A DNA stretch of 64,000 nucleotides. It comes from Geminocystis sp050753365. GTDB lineage: Bacteria > Cyanobacteriota > Cyanobacteriia > Cyanobacteriales > Cyanobacteriaceae. The number at the start of each line of letters is the position of its first letter. Within the stretch, counting starts at the first letter, position 1. Both the position numbers and the translations under genes were made by a program. A model generated the notes under the pieces. The model searched no databases. It was not told the origin of the DNA and saw only the letters and a list, made by a program, of their open reading frames with translations. The DNA lies in contig NZ_JBLZFY010000009.1 in the NCBI RefSeq assembly GCF_050753365.1, forward strand, positions 1 to 64,000, written 5' to 3'. Of this stretch, positions 40,691 through 49,849 are shown one piece after another.

Positions 40691-42232
40691 ATGAAGATCA
40701 ATAATATTTACAACTCGATCGTAACCCTAATCTTGTTATTTACCAGTTCTCCCTTAGTCTTAGCACAGAGTGTTAACCCTCGACAACCATTAAAACCCTT
40801 ATCCCCTAGCAATACTAACGAAACTAATAATTTTTCTAATCTTCCGACTCGGCAAGTTAACCTTAGTCAACAATTTCCTTACACCCTTGATTCTGGAGAT
40901 GTCATTGCGTTAGATATTTATAACGTACCTGATTACAGTGGAAATTATACTGTTTTGGTGGACGGTACTATTAGTTTGCCGTTGATTAATCGTATCTCTG
41001 TAGCAGGTTTAACTTTAGAAGAAATCGAATCTGTCATTTATCAACAATATGTTAATTCAGGATTATTAAGAGATCCTATTGTCAGTGTAAATTTAGTTAC
41101 ACCTCGCCCTATTACTGTTGCTATTGTAGGAGAAATCAGAACCCCCGGTTCTTATACTGTACCTTTTGAGGGAGGAAATGCGGCGGGAAATAAGTTTCCT
41201 AATTTGATCAGTGCTGTACAATTAGCTAACGGTATTAATGCTTCGGCTGATCCTCGTAGGGTGCAAGTTATTCGTAATTATAAAGGTCAAGAGTATATTA
41301 TTCCTGTGAATTTCTGGGATTTTCTCGAAAATGGTGATTTGTCTCAAAATATTGTGTTACGGGATGGCGATCGAATTATCATTCCTAGTGCTGATGAAAT
41401 TAATCCCATTGAAGTAATGAGAATAGCAATGGCAAATTTTTCTGCCAACTTGAGTATTCCTATTACCATTAGTATTGTAGGAGAAGTCAATCGTCCAGGT
41501 CCTTACACTTTAAGTGGAGATGATGTTAGAGCAGGTAATTTAACCGATACGTTAAGTTTTCAGACTAGCACTACGATTCGGAATCAAGAAGGCTTGGCAG
41601 GTATTCCCACAGCTACAAGGGCAATTAAAACCGCAGGAGGATTAACAGCAAAAGCGGATATTCGTAATATAGAAGTTAGACGAACATTACCCTCAGGAGA
41701 GGAGCAAATTGTCAAGGTAAATCTATGGGAATTATTGCAAACAGGTAGATTTAGAGAAGATGCCTTGTTACAAAATGGCGATCGAATTTTTGTTCCTACC
41801 ATCGAAACCATTAGAGACAGTGAAGTTCGTCAAGTAGCAATAGCGAGTTTTTCTCCCAATAGCATTAATGTCAGCGTCACAGGAGAAGTAAAAAGATCGG
41901 GATTATTACAATTACCACCGAATGTCAGTTTACAACAAGCTCTCTTACAAGCAGGTGGATTCGATAATCGCCGTGCCAACGAAAGTACCGCCCAGTTAAT
42001 CCGTCTCAACCCTGATGGTACTGTCACCCGTCGATCGATCAAAGTTGATTTTAGTTCTCCCTTAAGTGAAGAAAATAACCCACCTTTATTAAATAATGAT
42101 ATTATATTTGTAGAAAGATCGAACTTAGCGGTGGCTTCCGATGCTACCTTTGCAATCATTAATCCCTTTGCTCAAATATTGGGCATCATAGCTAATACAG
42201 CAGTGTTAATCGATCGATTAGGTGGTGATTAA
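40691..42232 (+). CDS. Polysaccharide export protein (Wza/OPX family)
   Basis: 513 residues. A signal peptide (SIVTLILLFTSSPLVLAQ) is followed by the Poly_export domain (PYTLDSGDVIALDIYNVPDYSGNYTVLVDGTISLPLI) and three SLBB-type modules (VAIVGEIRTPGSYTVPF, ISIVGEVNRPGPYTLSG, VSVTGEVKRSGLLQLP). It would form the periplasmic to outer-membrane channel for exopolysaccharide. The Wzc-type kinase gene follows 44 bases later. Confidence 0.92.
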   Translation: MKINNIYNSIVTLILLFTSSPLVLAQSVNPRQPLKPLSPSNTNETNNFSNLPTRQVNLSQQFPYTLDSGDVIALDIYNVPDYSGNYTVLVDGTISLPLINRISVAGLTLEEIESVIYQQYVNSGLLRDPIVSVNLVTPRPITVAIVGEIRTPGSYTVPFEGGNAAGNKFPNLISAVQLANGINASADPRRVQVIRNYKGQEYIIPVNFWDFLENGDLSQNIVLRDGDRIIIPSADEINPIEVMRIAMANFSANLSIPITISIVGEVNRPGPYTLSGDDVRAGNLTDTLSFQTSTTIRNQEGLAGIPTATRAIKTAGGLTAKADIRNIEVRRTLPSGEEQIVKVNLWELLQTGRFREDALLQNGDRIFVPTIETIRDSEVRQVAIASFSPNSINVSVTGEVKRSGLLQLPPNVSLQQALLQAGGFDNRRANESTAQLIRLNPDGTVTRRSIKVDFSSPLSEENNPPLLNNDIIFVERSNLAVASDATFAIINPFAQILGIIANTAVLIDRLGGD

Positions 42233-42276
42233 ATATCTTTATCTCTTATTATTTTTTTGTCTAACTTTTAAACTTC

Positions 42277-44400
42277 ATGGAAGAACTATTAATTTATCTA
42301 AAAATTATTCGTAAAAGATGGTTAAGTGCATCTTTAGTTTTTGGCGTAGTATTTTTCTTTTTAGGGTACGATCGATCTTCAAAAACTGTTCCCCTTTATC
42401 GTGCTAGTGGAACAATTATTTTTGAGACAAAAACCCCTAGTATTACTGATCCTTTTGCCTTAACATCTCAAACAAAATTAAGTAATGATTTAGTCTTAAT
42501 GAAGTCTGATTCTTTGACCAAAAAAGTAATGAGAGATTTAGAATTCCCCCTAGAATTAGAACCTCAAAGTTTATCCTCAAGATTAATGGTGGTAAATCCA
42601 CAAAACACTGATGTAATTGAGTTATCTTTTGTTGATGAAGACCCTGAAAAAGCCGCAGAAATCATTAACGCTTGGATTAGAAATTATGTACAGTTAGATC
42701 GGGATCAAAACATTTCTCAAACGAGAGATTTAGCCAATTTTTTAGAAAGACAAATTCCTGAAAGTCAAAAAGAATTAGAAAAAACTGCTGAAAAAATTAA
42801 AGAATTTAAACAAGATAATCGCATTCTTGATATTACAGCCGAAGCCAGTTCTACCATTGGAATTATTAGTGGATTAGATAGTCAAATAGCTGAACTACAG
42901 GCTCAATTAGCTTCTCAAAAATCCCGTCGAGATGCTTTACAAAAAATCTTTCCTGTGGACTCCCAAGGGGCTATTATTTCTACCTTTGTTAACGAATCTC
43001 CTGTGGTGGGTTCTCTAATTAAACAAATTCAAGAAATAAGAACTAAAATTGAGCAAGAAAAAATCCATTTAGGAAATGAACATCCCCAATTAATTGCGTT
43101 GCAAAAACAAGAATCTGTTTTGGAAGAACAATTACAAAAATATTTGCAAAATATTGATATTCAGAGAAATCCATCTTCTGTTGATGTGGAAGACGTTTAT
43201 CAACCCGGTGCAAATCAAAGTGCTTTATTAGCTGAATACGCTAATCTCGATCGAGAAATTGCTAGTTTAGAAGCGAAATTAAAATCTTTAAATCAACTAA
43301 TAGACAACTATCGACAAAGAGTTGATACCCTCCCCAATTTAGAATTTGAACAAGAACAATTACAAAGAGAATTAAATGCGAGAAGTGATTTATTACAAAA
43401 TTTAATTAAGAATTATCAGAATGCACAAATATCCCTAAATAGTACACAAGGTAATGTTCGATCGGCAGAGTTTGCCTCAGTACCCAAATATCCCACTACT
43501 AATCGTCGAGTCACCTATTTAATACAAGGATTTTTAGGGGGTATTTTAGCTGGTTCATTGGTAGCTTATTTATTAGAACAACTTGATCAAGGAATCAATA
43601 ATATTGAGCAGATTCGAGAATATTTTACTCAACCCGTGTTAGGAAAAATACCCGATTTTTATCGCCGTAAAACCGATAAAATTACCAGTGATTTACCCGT
43701 AAAAGATAATCCTTCTTCTCCTATCAGTGAAAATTTTCGAGCTGTTTGTGCGAGTCTCAATTTTATGAGTACGGAAGAAAAACCCTTAAAAGTGATTACG
43801 ATTTCCAGTAGTGTGGCAAAAGAAGGTAAATCCACCATCGCAGCTAATACAGCTATAGCCGCCGCAGGAATTGGGAAAAAAGTTCTCTTAATTGAAGCGG
43901 ATTTAAGAAAACCGGGGCAGAAGAAAATTTGGAAAAATATTCCTCAAGAATTAGGGTTAAGTGACTTATTACACAAAGAAAATAACTCTCTTTTATCTGA
44001 TTTGCTCATTCCCGTCATGGATAATTTAGATATTTTACTCGCTGGAAATAGTAAATCTAACCCCGTAGCTTTAATTGGTTCTCCTCAAATGCTATACATT
44101 ATTGAGGAAATGAAAAAACAATATGATCTAATTATCATTGATGCCCCTCCTGTCAGTATAGCCGCCGATGCTCAAATATTAGGTCGAATGAGCGATGGAA
44201 TGTTAATGGTTATACGTCAAGGAAAAGTTAATACATCCATGTTAGCAGGTACTAAAGAATCTTTAATCCAAGCGGAAGTTAATATTATTGGTTTACTGCT
44301 TAACTGCTTTACTTCCGATAGTGATAATTATTATTACTACTATAACTATTCCTATTACCACGATCGAAAAGATGAAAACAAAAATAAATTATTTTCCTAA
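42277..44400 (+). CDS. Polysaccharide copolymerase / tyrosine autokinase (Wzc-like)
   Basis: 707 residues. An N-terminal Wzz domain with a membrane helix (LSASLVFGVVFFFLG), a long coiled coil (about 150-375), a second helix (YLIQGFLGGILAGSLVAYLL) and a C-terminal BY-kinase. The kinase has Walker A SSVAKEGKST, Walker A' LLIEADLRKPG, Walker B YDLIIIDAPP, and a C-terminal tyrosine cluster (NYYYYYNYSYYHDR) for autophosphorylation. It controls chain length and export with the Wza-like partner upstream. Confidence 0.94.
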   Translation: MEELLIYLKIIRKRWLSASLVFGVVFFFLGYDRSSKTVPLYRASGTIIFETKTPSITDPFALTSQTKLSNDLVLMKSDSLTKKVMRDLEFPLELEPQSLSSRLMVVNPQNTDVIELSFVDEDPEKAAEIINAWIRNYVQLDRDQNISQTRDLANFLERQIPESQKELEKTAEKIKEFKQDNRILDITAEASSTIGIISGLDSQIAELQAQLASQKSRRDALQKIFPVDSQGAIISTFVNESPVVGSLIKQIQEIRTKIEQEKIHLGNEHPQLIALQKQESVLEEQLQKYLQNIDIQRNPSSVDVEDVYQPGANQSALLAEYANLDREIASLEAKLKSLNQLIDNYRQRVDTLPNLEFEQEQLQRELNARSDLLQNLIKNYQNAQISLNSTQGNVRSAEFASVPKYPTTNRRVTYLIQGFLGGILAGSLVAYLLEQLDQGINNIEQIREYFTQPVLGKIPDFYRRKTDKITSDLPVKDNPSSPISENFRAVCASLNFMSTEEKPLKVITISSSVAKEGKSTIAANTAIAAAGIGKKVLLIEADLRKPGQKKIWKNIPQELGLSDLLHKENNSLLSDLLIPVMDNLDILLAGNSKSNPVALIGSPQMLYIIEEMKKQYDLIIIDAPPVSIAADAQILGRMSDGMLMVIRQGKVNTSMLAGTKESLIQAEVNIIGLLLNCFTSDSDNYYYYYNYSYYHDRKDENKNKLFS

Positions 44401-44446
44401 CAATTAAAGTGGTTCTTCTACTTTGACTATAATAAGAAGCAATCTG

Positions 44447-44490
44447 ACGTCTAATAGATACCGTTAAATAAATTTAACTCAATTTTTACA
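44447..44490 (+). repeat. Two-hairpin repeat, copy 4 (hairpin B)
   Basis: GTTAAA-TAAA-TTTAAC (44463-44478) with ACGTCTAATAGATACC to its left. Hairpin A is reduced to its last bases (ACGTCTAA). Confidence 0.6.
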
Positions 44491-44578
44491 AAAAATATCG
44501 TTGATTTTCTAACCATAAAAAATGGCTAGATTTATCAAATCTGAAAAATAATTCAAACTATTACCTATTACCTATTAC

Positions 44579-46516
44579 CTAACTTAAATAGGTATAACTG
44601 CGTAAATTTTCCTCATAATTTTTGATTAAAAGTTGCGATTTTTCTAAATCAATTTGTTTCTCTAAGAGGGCATTTTCTGTAAAACATCTGATTTTTTCGG
44701 TTAAGTCTTCGGCAGAATATTCAAGATATTTTAAGACATCGGTGACGGTATCTCCTTTTACCACATATTTGATTTGATAATTGTCTTGTTTACTCTGAAT
44801 ATGAACCACATTTATATCTCCAAATAAGTTATGTAAATTGCCCATAATTTCCTGATAAGCACCCACTAAAAACATCCCTAAATAATAGGGTTGAAAATCA
44901 GTATTTTCTGGGTTATTAATATCTTTTTTTTCTGCTGGTTTTAAAGGGTGTAATTCTAAAGCATTTTTGACATCTAATAAGTCAATAAACTTGTCAATTT
45001 TTCCATCACTATCACAGGTTAAATCTGCTAAAACCGCTTTTACTGTTGGCTTTTCGTTTAATCTATGAATAGGTAAAATCGGGAATAATTGATCGATCGC
45101 CCAAGCATCTGGAGCGGATTGAAAAACCGATAAATTCATATAATAGGTGGCAATCATTAAATCATTTAAGTCGTTTAAATCGTCACTGACATAACTCTCA
45201 TTTTTGGTAATTTGATAAATTTTATGACAACATCCCCAATATAATTGTTCTGCTTTAGCTCGATCGAACAGGGTAAGATAACCAAAGTTAAATAAACTAA
45301 TAGCTTCATCTTTAAATTGCACCGCATCATGGTACATTTCTTGATAATTTGCTTCGTCTATTGTCTCATAAGTTTCCCATAAATTACGGATAATTAAATG
45401 CTCTTTTTCTTCCGTAGGTTGAGGTAATTCTAAGGGGGGATTATTACTACTTACCACATTAAAAATTAACACGGAATGATGGGAAGTAATTGCCCTTCCG
45501 CTTTCGCTAACTAAAATAGGAGAAGGAATATTATTTTCATCACAACTATCTTTTACCGCCGCCACAATATCGTTAGCATAATTCTGCATATTATAGTTTT
45601 TAGAGGCATAAAAATTAGTTTTTGAACCATCATAGTCCACAGCTAAACCACCACCAACGTCTAAATACTTCATTCCTGCGCCCATTTTGCACAATTGCAC
45701 ATAAATTTGACTAGCTTCTCTAATGGCATCTTTGATGACTGCAATGGAGGAAATTTGTGAACCAATATGAAAATGTAATAGCTTTAAACAGTCTAATTTA
45801 TCTTCAGATTTGAGCTTATTTACTACGGTGACAATTTCGGGAATAGTTAAGCCAAATTTGGCTTTTTCTCCCGTAGAATTACCCCAATGTCCTGAGCCTT
45901 TTGTTTGCAGTTTTGCCCTCACTCCTAGTTGCGGTTTTAGGTTAAATTTTTCTGCTAATTTTAAAATAATATATAGTTCGCTAATTTGTTCAATTACAAT
46001 AATTAAATTATGCCCTAATTGTTGAGCTAAAAGAGCAGTTTCTAAATATTCTTCGTCTTTATAACCATTACAAATTAATAATCTTTCTTGGTTTTTATCC
46101 ACTTCTAACGTTGCCAAAGCAATCATTAATTCTGGTTTTGAGCCTACTTCTAAGCCAAAATTATACGGCTTTCCATATTCGACTAATGCCTCTACTAATT
46201 GCTTATGTTGGTTACATTTTATCGGATAAACTCCTCTATAAACATTCTCATAATTATATCGATCGATTGCTTCATTCATACAGTCATGCAACCTTTTTAA
46301 TCGATCGTCTAGCATATCAGAAAAACGAATTAATAAAGGTAAATGAATATCTCTTTTTTTCAAACTTTCGACTAATTCAAATAAATCAATTTTATGCTCA
46401 TCTCCTCTAGTGGAAACTGCTATATTACCTTCTTCATTGATGGAAAAATATGGTTCACCCCAACCTTGAATCTGATAAAGTTTATTACTGTCTTCGATCG
46501 TCCAAACATTAGTCAT
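44579..46516 (-). CDS. speA: Biosynthetic arginine decarboxylase
   Basis: 645 residues, the length of SpeA, which makes agmatine for polyamine synthesis. The PLP lysine is in the motif GVYPIKCNQHKQLVEAL near residue 100. Further motifs are LLICNGYKDEEYLETALLAQQLG, LHFHIGSQIS, YLDVGGGLAVDYDGS and SESGRAITSHHSVLIFNV. The opening TIEDSNKLYQIQGWGEPYFSINEEGNIAV is typical. Confidence 0.96.
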   Translation of the reverse strand: MTNVWTIEDSNKLYQIQGWGEPYFSINEEGNIAVSTRGDEHKIDLFELVESLKKRDIHLPLLIRFSDMLDDRLKRLHDCMNEAIDRYNYENVYRGVYPIKCNQHKQLVEALVEYGKPYNFGLEVGSKPELMIALATLEVDKNQERLLICNGYKDEEYLETALLAQQLGHNLIIVIEQISELYIILKLAEKFNLKPQLGVRAKLQTKGSGHWGNSTGEKAKFGLTIPEIVTVVNKLKSEDKLDCLKLLHFHIGSQISSIAVIKDAIREASQIYVQLCKMGAGMKYLDVGGGLAVDYDGSKTNFYASKNYNMQNYANDIVAAVKDSCDENNIPSPILVSESGRAITSHHSVLIFNVVSSNNPPLELPQPTEEKEHLIIRNLWETYETIDEANYQEMYHDAVQFKDEAISLFNFGYLTLFDRAKAEQLYWGCCHKIYQITKNESYVSDDLNDLNDLMIATYYMNLSVFQSAPDAWAIDQLFPILPIHRLNEKPTVKAVLADLTCDSDGKIDKFIDLLDVKNALELHPLKPAEKKDINNPENTDFQPYYLGMFLVGAYQEIMGNLHNLFGDINVVHIQSKQDNYQIKYVVKGDTVTDVLKYLEYSAEDLTEKIRCFTENALLEKQIDLEKSQLLIKNYEENLRSYTYLS

Positions 46517-46600
46517 AGTTTAAGAAAAAGTTAATAAGAAATAAATCAAAAATTTTGACTATAACATCATAACACTTATTCATTCCCTGAAAGTCTATCC

Positions 46601-46629
46601 CTCATCAAAAGACTTTTTCAGCAGACTCT
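46601..46629 (-). repeat. IS/MITE end fragment
   Basis: CTCATCAAAAGACTTTTTCAGCAG, read on the minus strand as CTGCTGAAAAAGTCTTTTGATGAG, matches the MITE right end at 27255-27283. Confidence 0.45.
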
Positions 46630-47320
46630 AACAATTAAATTTATAACCTACACCCCTAATCGTAGTAATATATTGAGTATCATTAGGATCAGATTGTATT
46701 TTACGGCGAATTTGACCTATATGAATATCCACAATTCTATTATCCTTTACAGTTTCGTTTTTCCAAACGTTAGCAATCAAATCATCTCTACGCCAAACTT
46801 TATTAGGATTACGAGCTAAAAAATAGAGTAAATCAAATTCTAAGGTAGTCAAGATAATTTTTTCATCCTTAAATTTAACTTCTCTCGTCTCAGGATTGAT
46901 GAATAAATCATCTAATTCAATCATCTTAAAGTTTTGAGATTTGACTAATCTTCTTCGGCGCAAAATAGCCTGTACTCTAAATTCCAATTCTTGTAAATCG
47001 AAAGGCTTAGTTAAATAATCATCCGCACCAATTAAAAAACCTTTTTTCTTATCTTCTACATCTGTACGACTGGTAAGCATGAGAATAAATACATCATTGT
47101 TATTTTGCATTTCTGCACACAAATTATAACCAAGGGTATCTGGTAGATTAATGTCGAGAATCACTAAATCTGGGCGAAAATGACTAAAAATTTCTCTGGC
47201 AGTTTTACCGTCATTCGCCGATTCTATCAGATATTTTTTCTGTTTGAGAAAACGACTGATTAAATTTGCGATCGCAATATCATCATCAACAACAAGGATT
47301 TTAGGTGAAATGGATTCCAT
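46628..47320 (-). CDS. OmpR/PhoB-family response regulator
   Basis: 230 residues. Receiver domain: acidic pocket VVDDD, phospho-acceptor Asp in DLVILDINLPD near residue 56, and Lys in DDYLTKPF. The C-terminal winged helix has TLEFDLLYFLARNPNKVWRRDDL and DIHIGQIRRKI...YITTIRGVGYKF. No histidine kinase is adjacent, so the signal is unknown. It is not identical in its key segments to what I remember of RpaA or RpaB. Confidence 0.92.
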   Translation of the reverse strand: MESISPKILVVDDDIAIANLISRFLKQKKYLIESANDGKTAREIFSHFRPDLVILDINLPDTLGYNLCAEMQNNNDVFILMLTSRTDVEDKKKGFLIGADDYLTKPFDLQELEFRVQAILRRRRLVKSQNFKMIELDDLFINPETREVKFKDEKIILTTLEFDLLYFLARNPNKVWRRDDLIANVWKNETVKDNRIVDIHIGQIRRKIQSDPNDTQYITTIRGVGYKFNC

Positions 47321-47764
47321 GATAAATTTAGACAGTAGTTTACATCAACAAAGCAAAATAAATGATAATTATTAATAATAAAGCTCATAGACAATAATAT
47401 TTATACCCCCTTGAGGCATTAATCAAGCCAATGTAGCTTATAAATAAGCCAAGAGGAGAAAGATTGAGAGAAAAGATAGTGACTTTTGATAATTATAGTA
47501 GTTACGCCATGACAATAATAATTATTGTGTCATCGCAAAGCACTAAGGCTCATCTCAATTAACATTAATTTTTGAGACAATGACATATTGTTTTGTTACA
47601 AATGAAATTAATCCATTTTTTAGTATTCCCAATTTCTGGTTTTTTGATAACAGTCCAGATTTGCTAATTCAATATAATATTGGTTAGGTTAGTTGATATA
47701 AACTTAAAATTTTTTAATATAGTTGCAACTATTAATAATTATTTATGGGAGGAATAAGTCAAAA
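47321..47764. other. Intergenic region between the response regulator and CPP1-like genes
   Basis: It separates two divergent genes. An imperfect inverted repeat, ACAATAAT/ATTATTGT, lies at about 47510-47530. No small gene or known RNA is recognised. Confidence 0.45.
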
Positions 47765-48400
47765 ATGAGTGAGTTAAATCCTTATGAGCAATTAGGCGTA
47801 ACTGAGAATGCTTCTTTTGAAGAAATACAGATAGCAAAACAAAATCTAAAAGAGAAATATCAAAATGATTCCGTTGTATTGGAAAATATTGAGATCGCCT
47901 ATGATAGCATTATTATGCAACGATTAAGGTTAAGACAGGAAGGAAAAATTAAAGTACCCGAACAAATTAGGTTTCCTGAGAATATTAAAACTACGGATAA
48001 TCAAAAATCTTTTCCTCTTTCTAATGATACTTTTAATCCACAAATCTCTCTTTGGTTTACTAATTTATTAGATCAACCTTCTTTGAAAAATATTAGTTTA
48101 AGTGGTATTGTTTTTATTATCTTAATTTTTGTCAGTATTTTTAGTGCAAATATCTCTCTTTTACCTTTATTATTAACGGTGGGAGTCGGCACAAGTTTCT
48201 TTATATTGTACCGTAAACAAAGACAATTTTGGAGATCGATCGGTATTACTTTTATTACTTTTATTTTTGCTATTTGTCTAGCTAATATTCTGTTAAATCT
48301 TTTAACAGTTGCGGGGTTAAATGTTACTTTAGATGCAGAAAAATTTGCCTCTTTATTTACTTTTTGTTTATTATGGTTAGTTAGTAATTTTATTCGTTAA
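47765..48400 (+). CDS. CPP1-like (DUF3353) J-like membrane protein
   Basis: 211 residues from the ATG at 47765, chosen because GGGAGG lies just upstream. The N-terminal J-like segment (NPYEQLGVTENASFEEIQIAKQNLKEKYQNDSVVLENIEIAYDSIIMQRLRLRQEGKIKVPEQIRFPE) lacks HPD. Three or four membrane helices follow. This is the CPP1 (chaperone-like protein of POR1) family shared by cyanobacteria and chloroplasts. Confidence 0.85.
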   Translation: MSELNPYEQLGVTENASFEEIQIAKQNLKEKYQNDSVVLENIEIAYDSIIMQRLRLRQEGKIKVPEQIRFPENIKTTDNQKSFPLSNDTFNPQISLWFTNLLDQPSLKNISLSGIVFIILIFVSIFSANISLLPLLLTVGVGTSFFILYRKQRQFWRSIGITFITFIFAICLANILLNLLTVAGLNVTLDAEKFASLFTFCLLWLVSNFIR

Positions 48401-48460
48401 ATAATCGATAAAAATTAGGAATTAAGAATTAAGAATTAAAGGTGTTAATCAATAACACGT

Positions 48461-48520
48461 CGTGTAATTAATTACACGTCTAACGAGATCACGTTCAATA
48501 AATTGAACTATAAATTGTTA
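48461..48520 (+). repeat. Two-hairpin repeat, copy 2
   Basis: Hairpin A CGTGTAAT-TA-ATTACACG (48461-48478), link TCTAACGAGATCAC, hairpin B GTTCAA-TAAA-TTGAAC (48493-48508). Both stems are perfect although hairpin B differs from copy 1. Confidence 0.7.
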
Positions 48521-48574
48521 AGAAAAACTATTTACTATCCACTTTTCCCTCTTCCCTCTTCCCTCTTCCCTCTC

Positions 48575-48603
48575 TTCATCAAAATACTATGAGGCAACCC
48601 CTA
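48575..48603 (-). repeat. IS/MITE end fragment
   Basis: TTCATCAAAATACTATGAGG followed by CAACCCCTA, a diverged copy of the MITE right end, preceded by heptamer repeats (TTCCCTC) at 48544-48575. Confidence 0.4.
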
Positions 48604-48604
48604 A

Positions 48605-49795
48605 CTATTCACTTTGGGATAAACGCTTTATTTCTTCTCCTCCCAAAATTTCTTCGGCTTGGGCTAACAATTGGGGTATTTTATCTTTATAGGGGCTATT
48701 GATTAAGCATTGAGTGAAGTCAAACTCCTTGCATTTATCGGCTTTTTGCCCTGGAAACCAATGCCCTCCATTGCCTAATAGGTTATAACGCATTTTGCCA
48801 TATTCCACTAAGTCATAGGCTACTGCTAGATTTCTTAACCATAGAATAATAGGTATATTGATGTTACCGGGGGTTTGTTGATGGTTAGGTAAGCCTTTTT
48901 CCCAATTATAAAACCATTCTTCTCCTAGTACTTTTTTGGCGTGGTTTTCTAATTTCTCGATGATGGGGGGTAATAACTCTTTACTTTTAGATAGTAACGG
49001 TAAAGTTTGTAAATGCTCCTCAAAATCACTAGGTTTACTCGCACCAATACTTAAAGTATGCACTTGGGGGTGAGATAAACAAAATAAATTATTAAAAACC
49101 ATAGGAGAAAGAGGTTGAGTGAGATTTTTAAAGGTAGGAGGTGATTGATACAGCATTCCGCCTTTATTCGATGGGCTAATAATGAATACTCCCATATCAT
49201 GGCGATTCGCTTCTAATATTGCTTCCCAATTTTTTTGATAAATCCAATACCAATGTAAATTTACATAGTCGAATTGATTAGTTTGAATGGTTTTGATGAT
49301 TAAATCCGTTGGCGCATGGGTAGAAAAGCCGATAAATCTTACTTTGCCTTCCTGTTGCAGTTTTCTTGCTTCTTCCAAACAACCTTTTTCTCTGATGCTA
49401 TAGTCTAACAATTCGGGGGTGTTGATACCGTGTAAGCCTAGTAAATCTACATAGTCGAGATTGAGATAATTCAAACATTTTTCTACGGTTTCTCTAAATT
49501 CTTTACTATTGGCTGTCGGGGATACTTTTGTTTGAATGATTAATTTTTCTCTGGGAAATTTCGGCAGTATTTGCCCTAATTGTATTTCTGATGTGCCGTA
49601 TCCTCTAGCTGTCTCTATATGATTTATTCCTAATTCTAGGCTTTTTTCGATCGTACTTTCCAGATTTTTTTGATTATCTTCGGGGATTTCTTTTAAAGCC
49701 AAGTCTTGCCATTTATATTGATACCGCATTCCTCCGCAGGAAAATACGGGCATTTGTAATTCTGTTTTTCCAAAACGGCGATATTCCATCTTCAT
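48605..49795 (-). CDS. Aldo/keto reductase
   Basis: 396 residues. The AKR barrel shows MEYRRFGKTELQMPVFSCGGMR, the catalytic Asp/Tyr segment GINHIETARGYGTSEIQLGQIL, Lys in KLIIQTKVSP and His in YVDLLGLHGIN. The C-terminal ~80 residues (NIPIILWLRNLAVAYDLVEYGKMRYNLL...KADKCKEFDFTQCL) are an extension seen in cyanobacterial members, with three or so Cys but no complete ferredoxin motif. Substrate unknown. Confidence 0.88.
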   Translation of the reverse strand: MKMEYRRFGKTELQMPVFSCGGMRYQYKWQDLALKEIPEDNQKNLESTIEKSLELGINHIETARGYGTSEIQLGQILPKFPREKLIIQTKVSPTANSKEFRETVEKCLNYLNLDYVDLLGLHGINTPELLDYSIREKGCLEEARKLQQEGKVRFIGFSTHAPTDLIIKTIQTNQFDYVNLHWYWIYQKNWEAILEANRHDMGVFIISPSNKGGMLYQSPPTFKNLTQPLSPMVFNNLFCLSHPQVHTLSIGASKPSDFEEHLQTLPLLSKSKELLPPIIEKLENHAKKVLGEEWFYNWEKGLPNHQQTPGNINIPIILWLRNLAVAYDLVEYGKMRYNLLGNGGHWFPGQKADKCKEFDFTQCLINSPYKDKIPQLLAQAEEILGGEEIKRLSQSE

Positions 49796-49849
49796 AGTGA
49801 ATAGTGAATAGTGAATAATGAATAATTGTTAATTGTTAATTGTTAATTC